Counted from the stretch's first letter, positions 7,099-16,506 are shown. The stretch is DNA of 64,000 nt from an uncultured Eubacteriales bacterium (GCA_900549405.1 URNZ01000002.1:16849-80848), one strand, 5' to 3'. Notes: generated from the sequence alone by a model not told the origin. Made by a program: numbers and translations.

Positions 7099-8691
7099 AT
7101 GTCCATGGACAAGCAAATGTCCCGGCTGTGGCAGCGGGTGGACCCGGCGGCCAGGGCCGCGTTTTTCAGCTGCTTTATGGTGGGCTATCTGGCCCATCTC
7201 TTTGCCTTTGCCAACCTGATCCCCAACGCCGACGGCCTGAGCCGGGTGTATGACCCCCAGCAGATGACAGTGTCTGGCCGGTGGTTTCTGCACTACGCCT
7301 CGGCCCTGAACGATTTTACCCAGATGCCCGCCGCCATCGGCCTGGTGACCATGGTGCTGCTGGGTCTGGCCGCCGCATTGACGGTGGACATCCTGAAGAT
7401 CCGGGGCCGGGTGGCCGCCGGACTGTGGGGGGCCATTATGGCCGCCTTCCCCTGCCTGGGGTACACCTTCCTCTATATGTTCACCGCCTCGGCCTATGCT
7501 CTGGCTATTTTGCTGGCGGCGGGGTCGGTGTGGCTGGCCCGGCGGGGAGACAAGTGGTCTCTCCTGGGGCCGGTGCTGCTGGCCCTGGCCATGGGCATCT
7601 ATCAGGCCTATGTCACCGTGGCCATCGGCCTTGCCCTGCTGGCAGTGCTGCGGGAGACGCTGGAGCCCTCCGCCACCTTTCAGAGGACTATGCGCCTGGG
7701 GGTGCGGTTTGTGGCCCACCTGGCGGTGGGGGCCATTCTCTATTATGCCATTTTGATGGTGTTTCTAAAAGTGAAGGGCCTGGAGCTGCTGTCCTATCTG
7801 GGCATGGACGCGGCCAGCTCCGGCTATCCCATCGGCCAGCTGCCCCGGCTCATCTTCTCTGCCTATTGGCAGACGGCCACCTTCTTCTTCAAGCCCGGCT
7901 CGGCCAACGCCTTTGCCACCGGCTGGATGATGGTGCTGGACCTGGTGGCCCTGGCGGTGGGGGCGGCCTGCTTCTTCGCCCGGGTGGGCAGCAAGCGCCT
8001 GAAGGGGGAGCCCTGGCGGCTGGTGGGCGGCCTGTGCATGATCGCGCTGCTGCCCCTGGGGCTGAACTTCATGCGGGTGCTCAGCCCCTACTCCGACCCC
8101 ACGCCCCTGATGAAGTATTCCTTCGTGCTGGTCTACGGCGCGGTGCTCATGCTGGCGGACGGGGCGGAGAGCACCCGGCGGCTGAAACGGGGCTGGGAGT
8201 ATGTGCCCGTGGTGTGGGCGGTGCTGCTGCTGCTGTTCTGCGTGAACACGGACAATCTGCTCTACACTGCCACGGCCCAGTCCCACCGGGCTACGGAGAG
8301 CTATGCCACCCGAATGCTCTCCCGCATCGAGAGCTGCCCCGGCTATGAGAAGGACATGGAGATCGTGGTCATCGGCGCCCCAGACGAGAGCCAGCTGCGC
8401 ACCCGCATCCCGACCTTCTTCCAGGTGGACCACTACAGCGTGCCCCTGAACACCGTGACCCACCTGAACAAGCACCTCTATTACTACTTTAACGACTGGC
8501 TCAATGTCCCCGTGGACGAGCCGGACGAGGAGACCATGATCGCCGTGTCCGATTCCGCCGCGTTCAAGGCCATGCCCCTGTACCCCGCCGACGGCAGCGT
8601 CCAGGTGGTGGATGGCCGGGTGGTGGTAAAAGTGCAGGAGACCTACATCCCCAAGTCGGACTTTGAGCTGGCCTATGAGAACAGGAGATGA
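7099..8691 (+). CDS. GtrC-like membrane glucosyltransferase (Glucos_trans_II-type)
   Basis: Polytopic protein of 530 residues with about ten predicted membrane segments and an extracytoplasmic C-terminal tail (about 410-530). It resembles the glucosyltransferase domain family (PF14264), whose members act as the final transferase in three-part Gtr systems. They take a sugar from polyprenyl phosphate on the outer membrane face and attach it to a surface polymer. The first luminal loop carries an Asp-rich segment (IPNADGLSRVYD), as expected for GT-C enzymes. GGAGAC precedes ATG 7099. The stop overlaps the next start by 4 bp (ATGA), and the next two genes are the matching GtrB and GtrA. The acceptor glycan is unknown. 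Confidence 0.8.
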   Translation: MSMDKQMSRLWQRVDPAARAAFFSCFMVGYLAHLFAFANLIPNADGLSRVYDPQQMTVSGRWFLHYASALNDFTQMPAAIGLVTMVLLGLAAALTVDILKIRGRVAAGLWGAIMAAFPCLGYTFLYMFTASAYALAILLAAGSVWLARRGDKWSLLGPVLLALAMGIYQAYVTVAIGLALLAVLRETLEPSATFQRTMRLGVRFVAHLAVGAILYYAILMVFLKVKGLELLSYLGMDAASSGYPIGQLPRLIFSAYWQTATFFFKPGSANAFATGWMMVLDLVALAVGAACFFARVGSKRLKGEPWRLVGGLCMIALLPLGLNFMRVLSPYSDPTPLMKYSFVLVYGAVLMLADGAESTRRLKRGWEYVPVVWAVLLLLFCVNTDNLLYTATAQSHRATESYATRMLSRIESCPGYEKDMEIVVIGAPDESQLRTRIPTFFQVDHYSVPLNTVTHLNKHLYYYFNDWLNVPVDEPDEETMIAVSDSAAFKAMPLYPADGSVQVVDGRVVVKVQETYIPKSDFELAYENRR

Positions 8692-9665
8692 AGCCGTTGA
8701 GAGAGTTAAAACAGGGCGGACTGCTGTCGGTGGTGCTCCCCTCCTATAACGAGGAGGCGTCCATCCCCCGGGCGGCGGAGCGCATCACGGAATTGCTGAC
8801 GGCGGCGGATATCCCCTTCGAGCTGCTGTTCGTGGACGACGGGTCCAAAGACGGCAGCTGGGCGGCCATCCAGACACAGGCGGCCCGGTTCCCCCAGGTG
8901 CGGGGGGTGCGCTTCTCCCGGAACTTTGGCAAGGAGGCGGCCATCTTCGCCGGTCTGGCCCAGGCCCGTGGGGACTGCGCGGCGGTGATGGACTGCGACT
9001 TGCAGCACCCGCCGGAGAAGCTGGAGGAGATGTACCGCCTGTGGCAGCAGGGGTACGAGGTCATCGAGGGGGTAAAGGTCAGCCGGGGGAAGGAATCCCC
9101 CCTCCACGCCTTTGCCGCCCACCGGTTCTATGACATTCTCAGCCGGGTCACCGGGGTGGACATGTCCCGGGCCTCTGACTTTAAGCTGCTGGACCGAAAG
9201 GCGGTGGACACCCTGGTGGCCCTGCGGGAGAAGAACGCCTTTTTCCGGGCCCTCTCCTCCTGGATCGGCTTCTCCACTGCCACAGTGGAGTTCGAGGTCC
9301 AGCCCCGGGTGGCGGGGGAGTCCAAGTGGTCGGTAATGAGCCTGGTGCGCTATGCCGTCACCAACATCGCCGCCTTCTCCACCGCGCCCCTCCAGATCGT
9401 CACCCTGCTGGGGGTGGTGGTCTTTCTGGCCTCGGCGGTGCTGGGACTCCACTCCCTGTGGCAGAAGTTCACCGGCCATGCGTTAGAAGGCTTTACGACA
9501 GTGATCCTGCTCCAGCTGCTCATCGGCAGCATCCTGATGATCTGCTTGGGCATCATCGGCTATTATATCGCCAAAATTTACGAGGAGATCAAGGACCGGC
9601 CCCGGTATATCCTGGCCGACCAGTGCGGAGGGAACGATGAGAGCGCGTCTGGCAAAGCTGTTTGA
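8688..9665 (+). CDS. gtrB: Polyprenyl-phosphate glycosyltransferase GtrB (GT2)
   Basis: Family 2 glycosyltransferase of 325 residues that moves a sugar, typically glucose, from UDP-sugar to undecaprenyl phosphate on the cytoplasmic face. The GT-A catalytic domain (about 12-230) shows VVLPSYNEEASIP, the nucleotide-binding FVDDGSKDGSW and the metal-binding MDCDLQHPPE. Two C-terminal membrane helices (about 230-305) end in the GYYIAKIYEEIKDRPRYI motif shared by GtrB and dolichol-phosphate mannose synthase-like proteins. It overlaps its neighbours on both sides, so the three genes are translationally coupled. Confidence 0.94.
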   Translation: MKPLRELKQGGLLSVVLPSYNEEASIPRAAERITELLTAADIPFELLFVDDGSKDGSWAAIQTQAARFPQVRGVRFSRNFGKEAAIFAGLAQARGDCAAVMDCDLQHPPEKLEEMYRLWQQGYEVIEGVKVSRGKESPLHAFAAHRFYDILSRVTGVDMSRASDFKLLDRKAVDTLVALREKNAFFRALSSWIGFSTATVEFEVQPRVAGESKWSVMSLVRYAVTNIAAFSTAPLQIVTLLGVVVFLASAVLGLHSLWQKFTGHALEGFTTVILLQLLIGSILMICLGIIGYYIAKIYEEIKDRPRYILADQCGGNDESASGKAV

Positions 9666-10077
9666 CCCCACCTTTTTCCGCTTTATCCTGGTGGGCCTGG
9701 TGAACACCGCCGTAGGCTATGGGGTGATGTTCGGCCTGTACAACCTGACGCCCCTGAACACCTGGGGTAGCAGGGGGCAGTGGATCGCCTCGGCGGCCAA
9801 CTATATTGTAGGCAGCGTGGTGAGCTTTTTCCTGAACAAGCACTTCACCTTCCGCAGCCGGGAGAAGGGCGCGGGGGTGGTGCTCCGGTTTGCTCTGAAT
9901 ATCACCGTGTGCTGGCTGCTGGCCTATGGCCTGGCCCAGCCCATCATGGCCCGCCTGCTGGCGGGAATGGCGCTCAGCGAGAAGCTCAAGGGCAACCTGA
10001 CCCTGCTGGCTGGGTCGGGCCTGTTCGTGGTCCTGAACTATGGGGGACAGCGGTGGTTCGCCTTTAAAAGCAAATAA
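9637..10077 (+). CDS. gtrA: GtrA family polyprenyl-phosphate-sugar flippase
   Basis: Four-helix membrane protein of 146 residues matching GtrA (PF04138). The signatures are FRFILVGLVNTAVGYGVMF at the first helix, ANYIVGSVVSFFLNKHFTFRS after the second, and NYGGQRWFAFK at the end. GtrA proteins are thought to flip the polyprenyl-phosphate-linked sugar made by GtrB to the outer membrane leaflet for the GtrC-type transferase. The ATG lies 29 bp inside gtrB and the operon ends at the terminator immediately downstream. Confidence 0.93.
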   Translation: MRARLAKLFDPTFFRFILVGLVNTAVGYGVMFGLYNLTPLNTWGSRGQWIASAANYIVGSVVSFFLNKHFTFRSREKGAGVVLRFALNITVCWLLAYGLAQPIMARLLAGMALSEKLKGNLTLLAGSGLFVVLNYGGQRWFAFKSK

Positions 10078-10080
10078 AGC

Positions 10081-10130
10081 AACATCCCAGGCGGCGCTTT
10101 GTAACGGAAGCGCAGCCTGGGATGTTTTTT
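10081..10130. terminator. Terminator between gtrA and the convergent membrane gene
   Basis: Stem AACATCCCAGGC / GCCTGGGATGTT (10081-10092, 10115-10126) with inner pairing GGCGCTT / AAGCGC and a T-run on the plus strand. Confidence 0.9.
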
Positions 10131-10135
10131 GTCTG

Positions 10136-10813
10136 TCAGCGGTCCAGTCCCCGCTGTTTCCGCCGCTTCCCGGCCCACAGGTCGGCGAAGATGAGGACGG
10201 CGCACCACAGCATCAGCAGGGCCAGGATGAGCAGGGCGCAGTTGCGGAAGAATTCCTCGGGGAGGATCAGGATCACCGGGTCCTCCCGATAGTCGAACAG
10301 CCAGTTGGTCTTGCCGGGGAAGAAGAGGGCGTGGAAGAGGACAAAGGCCCGGTCAAAGTCCAATGCGGCCAGGCCGCCCACGGCCAGAAAGACGATGGCC
10401 AGCCCTGCGGCGGCCCAAAAGCCGGGACCGCGCCCCCGGAAGCAATAGGGCCGGACGCGCTTGAAGCGGCTGTAGACCAGCAAGCAGAGCAGCCCCGCAA
10501 GGGACAGGCCCAGCACCCACAGGTCCAGGAGAAACAGCCGCCGCACGTCGGCAAAGTGGTCGGCCCCGGACTGGGACCAGGGCAGCACCCCGGCGGCAAA
10601 GTCGGGCCGCAGCCCCAGGCAGAAGTCCATCACCTGGTCAAAGGCCTGGCGGATCTGCTTCGGGGTAAGCCCCACATACTCCGCCAGCCCCATGGGGCCG
10701 ATGTGGGCATAGTAGAAGGGGCGGCACAGCAGGGGGGCGGCGATGGAGCCGGACAGCACCGCCAGGGCGGTGAGCAGGGAGGACAGCAGGGACAGGGGTT
10801 TACTGGTTTTCAT
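10136..10813 (-). CDS. TIGR01906 family integral membrane protein (DUF1461)
   Basis: Protein of 225 residues with about five membrane helices and a large extracytoplasmic segment after the first. Family features are the PFYYAHIGPMGL segment, an LTPKQIRQAFDQVMDF-like helix and the later LFHALFFPGKTNWLFD motif with PVILILPEEFF. These match the TIGR01906/DUF1461 family common in Firmicutes, whose function is unknown. ATG 10813 has TGAGG upstream. The start lies 14 bp inside the 3' end of the upstream gene, so the two are cotranscribed. Confidence 0.85.
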   Translation of the reverse strand: MKTSKPLSLLSSLLTALAVLSGSIAAPLLCRPFYYAHIGPMGLAEYVGLTPKQIRQAFDQVMDFCLGLRPDFAAGVLPWSQSGADHFADVRRLFLLDLWVLGLSLAGLLCLLVYSRFKRVRPYCFRGRGPGFWAAAGLAIVFLAVGGLAALDFDRAFVLFHALFFPGKTNWLFDYREDPVILILPEEFFRNCALLILALLMLWCAVLIFADLWAGKRRKQRGLDR

Positions 10814-11486
10814 GGAACGACCTCATTTCGTGGGGATCGCGCCCGGACAGGACGATGAGCACCTGGCCGGGGAGATAGAACAGCCACATGCCCAGGCTGG
10901 CGAAGCGCTCTAGGGCGGGCGGGAGCAGACCGGGGGACTGGAAGACGCCCACGCACACGTCGCAGCACAGGAACAGCACAAGCCCCAGGGCGAACTGCCG
11001 CCCCCAGCCCCGGGGCAGCCTGACGGCCAGGGCCACGTTGCACAGGAAGTTGGAGAAATAGATCAGGGCCAGCAGGTTCTCTCCTGTCAGCCGCCCTAAA
11101 ACGGCCAGCAGGGCGGGGGAGAGGAGGCACAGGACGAGCCGTGCGCCCCACAGGGTCCGGCCCCCGTTGGCCCGGGAAATGCGCAGGAGATACAGCCCCT
11201 GGACGCCGCAGAACAGCAGCAGGCCCAGGGCATAGTACCGGTCCAGCATCAGGAGAAACCAGTCCGCGCCTAACGTGAGGGTCAGCGCCCAGGCCACCAG
11301 CCGGGAGCCGCCGTGGACCCCTTGATGCCAGGCGAAGAGGGCGCACAGAATGATGCCCAGATACTTTACGCTGTTGCCCGCCGCCCCCTGGCCAACTAGG
11401 TCCAGAAAGAGAAAGCGGACGTAGATCAGACCCTCCAGGGCCAGGAAGAGGGCCTGGGTGAGAACGCGCCGGGATGGGGAGAACAA
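10800..11486 (-). CDS. Predicted multi-pass membrane protein, possibly YhhN-like
   Basis: Protein of 228 residues made almost wholly of hydrophobic segments (seven or eight predicted helices). The stretch around residues 75-105 (LGADWFLLML...LGLLLFCGVQGLYLL) resembles the G-D / F-x-x-x-H-x-x-Y pattern of YhhN/lysoplasmalogenase proteins, but the catalytic-site residues are not clearly kept. The family assignment is therefore tentative. The start is a TTG at 11486 with GGGGG eight nt upstream. It is the first gene of a two-gene operon with the DUF1461 protein. Confidence 0.6.
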   Translation of the reverse strand: MFSPSRRVLTQALFLALEGLIYVRFLFLDLVGQGAAGNSVKYLGIILCALFAWHQGVHGGSRLVAWALTLTLGADWFLLMLDRYYALGLLLFCGVQGLYLLRISRANGGRTLWGARLVLCLLSPALLAVLGRLTGENLLALIYFSNFLCNVALAVRLPRGWGRQFALGLVLFLCCDVCVGVFQSPGLLPPALERFASLGMWLFYLPGQVLIVLSGRDPHEMRSFHENQ

Positions 11487-11513
11487 GAAGAATGCCCCCT
11501 TTCAAACAGGCCT

Positions 11514-11542
11514 ATCATAACACGCATGAGATGGAAAAACAA
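11514..11542 (-). promoter_or_regulatory. Promoter of the two-membrane-protein operon
   Basis: On the minus strand, TTGTTT (11537-11542), a 17-bp spacer and TATGAT (11514-11519). The -35 reuses the T-rich tail of the cstA terminator. Confidence 0.68.
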
Positions 11543-11575
11543 GAAGCGGACCCGAGTATGCACCCGGGTCCGCTT
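11535..11575 (-). terminator. Terminator after cstA
   Basis: Stem AAGCGGACCCG / CGGGTCCGCTT (11565-11575 with 11544-11554), then CTTGTTTTT on the minus strand. Confidence 0.88.
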
Positions 11576-11595
11576 GTCTTGCGGATGGAACGGCC

Positions 11596-13362
11596 TTACT
11601 TGGAAGCGGCGGGCTTCTTGTGGCCGAAGATGGTCTGGCAGGCCTCAACAGCCAGCACCAGAGCCAGGACGAACAGCACAACGGCCAGCACCAGCTGGAT
11701 CATGGGGGCGGTGGCGGCACCGTTGGCGGAGATGGTGTTCACTTTGGCGATGGCGGTCTGAGCCAGAGAGGTCAGAGTGACCACCAGCATGAAGATCATG
11801 GGGAAGTAGAACATCTTGTTGTTCTTGCCCACGTTGCCCAGCCAGGCGCACACGGCCAGCAGAGCCAGAGCGGCCAGCAGCTGGTTGGAAGCGCCGAACA
11901 GGGGCCAGATGGTGGAGTAGCCGCCCAGGCCCAGGCCGATGCCCAGAACCACGGTGATGGCAGTGGCCACGAAGGGGTTGCACAGCACGGCCTTGAAGCC
12001 GGTGGCGTCCTTATAGGTCTGGCCGGGCTCCAGCCAGAACTCCTGGAACATATACCGGGCCAGACGGGTGGCGGTGTCCAGAGAGGTCAGGCAGAAGACG
12101 GACACGGTCAGCACCAGCAGGGAGCTGACGGTGGCCTGAGTGCCCTCCAGGCCGGGGATGGTGGCCACCATGCGGGAGATACCGGTGGCGAACACGGCGG
12201 TGGGGGTGCGGATGCCGCCGTCAGAGGGCAGCTTCACATAGTCCTGCCAGATGAAGGCCACAGCGCACAGGGAGACCAGAGCCAGGGCACACTCGATGAG
12301 CATGCCGCCATAGGCGATGGGCTTGGCGTCGCGCTCGTGGTCCAGCTGCTTGGCGGTGGTGCCGGAGCCCACCAGAGAGTGGAAGCCGGAGATAGCGCCG
12401 CAGGCGATGGTGACGAACAGGGCGGGGAACACATAGCCCAGGGAGGCGGGAGCCCCGGTGGAGGCCACCACGGTCATGTTGTCATACCAGCCGGTGAAGG
12501 CGGGCATATCCATGTGCAGATCAGCGCCCATGATGCCGGCACCCAGCACGCCCACAGCGGCGATGACCATCATGGCGTACAGCAGGAAGGAGGACAGATA
12601 GTCACGGGGCTGGAGCAGGATCCACACGGGAGCCACAGAGGCGATGAGGATGTACACGCCGATGATCCACATCCAGGCGGTGTTGGACAGGTAGATGGGG
12701 TGGAAGTTCAGGCCCACCACCAGGCAGACCACGATGCCGATCACGCCGGCCACAGTGGCCACGGCCAGGGAAGCGCCCTTGCGGTAGACAAAGAAGCCGA
12801 ACACGATGGCCATCAGGATGAACAGCAGGGAGATCATGGCCACAGAGGCGTTGGTGGCGGACTTGACGGTGTCCACAACGCCGTCCACATAGGTGGCCTG
12901 GAAGGTGCTGGCCACGATGGAGGCGAAAGCGGCCACCACCAGGATCAGGGTCAGGTAAGAGAAGATCAGGAAGAGCTTCTTGGCCCGGGAGCCGATGTTC
13001 AGGGCGATGACCTCGCCGATGGACTGGCCCTTGTGGCGGATAGAGGCGAACAGAGCGCCATAGTCATGGACGGCACCGAAGAAGATGCCGCCGATCAGAA
13101 CCCACAGCACCACGGGGACCCAGCCGAACACGGCGGCCTGAATGGGGCCGTTGATGGGGCCGGCGCCCGCGATGGAGGAAAAGTGATGTCCCATCAGCAC
13201 GGGGGCCTTGGCGGGGACATAGTCCATGCCGTCCTCCAGCTCATGGGCAGGGGTCACGCGGGAGTCATCCACGCCCCACTGCTTGGCCAGCCAGCCGCCG
13301 TAGAAAATGTATCCTACAACAAGAATGGCGCAGCCGACCAGAAAAACCAATACTGCATTCAT
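11596..13362 (-). CDS. cstA: CstA-family peptide/pyruvate transporter (carbon starvation protein A)
   Basis: Polytopic protein of 588 residues with about 16 helices. CstA proteins import peptides and, in some bacteria, pyruvate. Signatures visible are HHFSSIAGAGPINGPI near residue 65, WVLIGGIFFGAVHDYGALFASIRHKGQSIGEV, and the SGFHSLVGSGTTAKQLD segment in the middle. This is the shorter clostridial form lacking the long C-terminal extension of E. coli CstA. The ATG at 13362 is chosen because AGGAGAGGAG precedes it; an open frame continues upstream inside the neighbouring gene. It overlaps that gene's stop by 4 bp. Confidence 0.95.
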   Translation of the reverse strand: MNAVLVFLVGCAILVVGYIFYGGWLAKQWGVDDSRVTPAHELEDGMDYVPAKAPVLMGHHFSSIAGAGPINGPIQAAVFGWVPVVLWVLIGGIFFGAVHDYGALFASIRHKGQSIGEVIALNIGSRAKKLFLIFSYLTLILVVAAFASIVASTFQATYVDGVVDTVKSATNASVAMISLLFILMAIVFGFFVYRKGASLAVATVAGVIGIVVCLVVGLNFHPIYLSNTAWMWIIGVYILIASVAPVWILLQPRDYLSSFLLYAMMVIAAVGVLGAGIMGADLHMDMPAFTGWYDNMTVVASTGAPASLGYVFPALFVTIACGAISGFHSLVGSGTTAKQLDHERDAKPIAYGGMLIECALALVSLCAVAFIWQDYVKLPSDGGIRTPTAVFATGISRMVATIPGLEGTQATVSSLLVLTVSVFCLTSLDTATRLARYMFQEFWLEPGQTYKDATGFKAVLCNPFVATAITVVLGIGLGLGGYSTIWPLFGASNQLLAALALLAVCAWLGNVGKNNKMFYFPMIFMLVVTLTSLAQTAIAKVNTISANGAATAPMIQLVLAVVLFVLALVLAVEACQTIFGHKKPAASK

Positions 13363-13898
13363 TGTTTTTGCTCCTCTCCTTTTTCTTTGGAAACAATGCG
13401 CGCCACCAGCCGCTTCACGTCTTTGCCGATGAGCTTGCCGCTGCGATTGGTGGTGACTTCTCCCGTGGACAGGTCCACGGCGGCTATACGAAACTCCATC
13501 CATCCATGGAGGGATAGCTTAAATTCCCGGCGGCGCTTCAGCTTTTTCAGCCGGGCCAGAGCCAGGGGGTCGGCGCTGTCATACAGCACCACGGCGGTGA
13601 GATAGGTGTACATGTGCTGGGCGTGGGGGCGGACCCGGGGCTCGCCGTCCTCCGTCACCCGGCGGAAGATATCCTCCACCAGGGGGGTATCCAGGTGATC
13701 TGTGGACCACAGATAGAGGTATTCGTGGCTCTCCGCCGCCCACAGCTCCGCCTGCTTCACCAGCACATACTGGCTGTCCCGCAGGTGATAGCTGCACAGG
13801 GCCTTCAGGGGGGTGCCGTCCTGAATGTCCTCTATATCATAATAGGCGGAGTAGGCCTTTTTCAGCCGCTCCACCAGATTTTCTCTCAGTTGAGACAA
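13359..13898 (-). CDS. Uncharacterised protein cotranscribed with cstA
   Basis: Soluble protein of about 179 residues with no signal peptide or membrane segment. I recognise no named family. It is mixed helix/strand with a basic segment (LARLKKLKRRREFKL) and a C-terminal region rich in Lys and Arg. The start is placed at TTG 13898 (MSQLRENLVERLKKAY), with AGGAG eight nt upstream; the open frame extends further but into the promoter region. Its stop overlaps the cstA start as ATGA, so it probably works with, or controls, CstA. That role is inferred only from coupling. Confidence 0.7.
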   Translation of the reverse strand: MSQLRENLVERLKKAYSAYYDIEDIQDGTPLKALCSYHLRDSQYVLVKQAELWAAESHEYLYLWSTDHLDTPLVEDIFRRVTEDGEPRVRPHAQHMYTYLTAVVLYDSADPLALARLKKLKRRREFKLSLHGWMEFRIAAVDLSTGEVTTNRSGKLIGKDVKRLVARIVSKEKGEEQKQ

Positions 13899-14001
13899 AC
13901 CCCGCACTCCTCTCCTGGCCTCTTTGTTTCGGTTTAGAGGCCGCTGTTCGGGCCAAAAGAACAAATTGTAAATAATCTGTGAATCTCTTATGTTAAAAGC
14001 T

Positions 14002-14030
14002 ATCATAGCAGAAGCACGTTTGTTTTTCAA
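14002..14030 (-). promoter_or_regulatory. Promoter of the cstA operon
   Basis: On the minus strand, TTGAAA (14025-14030), a 17-bp spacer and TATGAT (14002-14007). Confidence 0.78.
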
Positions 14031-14179
14031 GGCGGAACACCGCTGTGGATTTCCGAAAAAAAGGATGGAATTTGCGTTTTTTTTGTGCATTCCATCAACT
14101 GTTGTTCATTGAAGAACAGAACGGCGTTTTTATTCCGTCCCACGCGGTATGAAAAAGAGAAAACGGCCCCCTGAATTCG

Positions 14180-14208
14180 TTGACAGGGGGGTGGCGGGCG
14201 AGTAGAAT
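14180..14208 (+). promoter_or_regulatory. Promoter of the LtaS-like gene
   Basis: TTGACA, a 17-bp spacer and TAGAAT, about 50 bp before the start codon. Confidence 0.82.
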
Positions 14209-14261
14209 AATGAAAACTGCCCTTGACTTGAGCGGATATCCTTTTCTTTAGGAGGCATACC

Positions 14262-16278
14262 ATGGGTAGCATGGAGAAACTACACCGGCGCTGGCAGGCC
14301 CTGCTCCGGCCCCGGCTGCGACTGGCGCGGCCCGGATTCTATTTCTTGGTCGTCATCTATTATGAGGAGCTGTTTTTAAAGCTGTACTGTCTCCACGGCA
14401 TCTCGCCGGTGGGGGCTTTGTTTACCCTGCTGTTCACCATCCCCATCGCCATGGGCCTGGGGCTGCTGTGCGGCGGAGTGTCCCCCCGAAAAGGGCGGGT
14501 GCTGCTGGTGCTGTGTACCGGGCTGATCTCTCTGTGGCTGGGGGCCCAGGCGGTGTATTACCACCTATTCAAGACCTTTCTCACCATCTTCTCCCTGACC
14601 AAGATGGGCATGGTGGCCGGGGCCTTTGGCGGCATGGCCACCACCGAGATCATCTTGAACTGGTTCCCCATCCTGATGATGGCCCTGCCTGTTGTCCTGG
14701 CCGCCCTGGGGCGGAAGAAGATCGTCCGGGACCAGCCCGATCCGGCGGGGCTGCGCATCCGGTGGGCCGTGGCGGCCATTCTGGTGCAGCTGGCGGTGAT
14801 GGGCGTGGTCTATCTGTGCGGCGGGGGCAATCTGTCCCTGCGCTATGTGTATTACCGCACCGCCACGCCGGAGCTGGAGATGCAGGACTTCGGCATGCTC
14901 ACCCAGACCACCCTGGAGGTCCGCCGCCTGGTGGGGGGCATCGCCCCGGACGACCCGGACATGCGGGACCGGCCCAAGTGGGTCCGCCCCCTGAACCGGA
15001 CGGCCCCGGAGCAGGAGCCCAGGTATTCCACCGCCAAATATAACATCATGAACTTCGACTTTGACAAGCTCATCGCCCAGGAGACGGACGAGACCCTGCT
15101 GGAGGCCCACAAGTGGTTTGCCCAGCGGGAGCCCACGGAGAAAAACCAGTGGACGGGCTATTTCAAGGGGAAGAACCTGGTGTGGATCGTGGCCGAGGGC
15201 TTTTCCACCCTGGCTATGGACCCCCAGCGGACGCCCACATTGTGGAAGCTGTCCCACCAGGGCTTCACCTTTGACCACTTCTACACACCCCTGTGGGGCG
15301 TGTCCACCTCAGACGGGGAATATGTCGGGGGTGTGGAGCTACTCGCTCTCCTCGGAAAACTATATGCCCTTCTCCCTGGGCAACCAGTTCCGGGACCTGG
15401 GCTATCGCACCATGGCTTTCCACGACTATCTCTATAACTACTATGACCGGAACCGGTCCCACCCCAACATGGGCTATGAGTATATCGCCCTGGGGCAGGG
15501 GCTGGCCCTGGACTCCGCCGACGCCTTCCCTTCCTCTGACCAGGAGATGATGGAGAAGATCGTGCCCATGTTTGTGGACCAGGACCCGTTCATGGTCTAT
15601 TGCCTCACGGTGAGCGGCCACCTGAACTATAACCTGGAGGAGAACGCCATGGCCCGGAAGCACTGGGACGAGGTGAAGGACCTGCCCTACAGCGACAGCG
15701 TCAAGTGCTATCTGGCCTGCCAGCAGGAGCTGGAGCTGGCGGTGAAGAGCCTGGTGGACCAGCTGGACGCGGCGGGCAAGCTGGACGACACGGTGATCGT
15801 CCTGTCCGCCGACCACTACCCCTATGGTCTCACCGACGAGGAGTACAGCGAGCTGCTGGGCCACGCCGTGGACCCGGTGTTCGAGATATACGAGAACACC
15901 CTGATCCTGTGGAACAGCCAGATGAAGGAGCCGGTGGAGGTGGACAAATACTGCTCCAGCCTGGACATCGCGCCCACTCTGTCCAACCTGTTCGGCCTGG
16001 AGTATGACTCCCGGCTGATGATGGGCACGGACATCCTGTCTGACCAGGCGGGGATGGTCATCTTCTCCAACTACAGCTTTATCTGTCAGGACGGGTGGTA
16101 TAACTCGGTGGCCGACGAATACCGCCGCTGGGACGGGGCCGAGCCGGACATGAGCGTGGCCGCGGCCAAACTGGCGGAGGTGCAGAACCGGGTGGCCTAT
16201 TCGGCGGTGATCCTGGATTATGACTATTACCGGCTGCTGTTCTGGGACGTGCGGCCCGTCAAGGCGAAAACGGGATAA
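14262..16278 (+). pseudogene. LtaS-like phosphoglycerol transferase, frameshifted
   Basis: Lipoteichoic acid synthase-family protein split over two frames. The first part (14262 to about 15327, residues 1-355) has an N-terminal membrane domain of about five helices and the start of the extracellular sulfatase-like domain. This includes VWIVAEGFSTLA and the nucleophile Thr349 in GVSTSDGEYV. Reading continues one frame over from about 15328 (GVWSYSLSSENYMPFSLG) to the stop at 16278, with VIVLSADHYPYG and the metal-binding end of the domain. Compared with S. aureus LtaS, about nine residues just after the Thr are missing, so a deletion of roughly 26 or 29 nt fits better than a single-base error. 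ATG 14262 has AGGAGG upstream. Either a broken gene or a local sequence error. Confidence 0.85.
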
Positions 16279-16289
16279 ACGGCCCTTGT

Positions 16290-16316
16290 GGGGCGGGGGA
16301 GAAGGGCCCCCGCCCC
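16290..16316. other. Strong GC hairpin after the LtaS-like gene
   Basis: GGGGCGGGGG and CCCCCGCCCC (16290-16299, 16307-16316) with a 7-nt loop and no T-run. Possible weak terminator or mRNA 3' stabiliser. Confidence 0.55.
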
Positions 16317-16376
16317 GCCGCCGTTCTCCACAGAAAAACCCCAGGTAAAATACAAGAGAAATTTGGGGAAAAATGA

Positions 16377-16405
16377 TTGACATTTCCGGGGGGAACAGAT
16401 ATAGT
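16377..16405 (+). promoter_or_regulatory. Promoter of the potABCD operon
   Basis: TTGACA, a 17-bp spacer and TATAGT. The leader before potA is about 95 nt; no known regulatory RNA was recognised in it. Confidence 0.82.
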
Positions 16406-16506
16406 TGAGCTTGCTATCTACCTGACGCTTTGTTTCGCAGGGAGGGACGGAGCGATGAAACAAGGGAGCTGAAAACGAAAAAATTTTCCGAAATGGGGGA
16501 GGATAC

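Larger units (their letters stand above)
13899..14261. other. Divergent intergenic region with two promoters
   Basis: This 363-bp gap holds no supported gene. It contains a minus-strand promoter for the cstA operon (14002-14030) and a plus-strand promoter for the LtaS-like gene (14180-14208). The segment between them is locally AT-rich. Confidence 0.75.
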
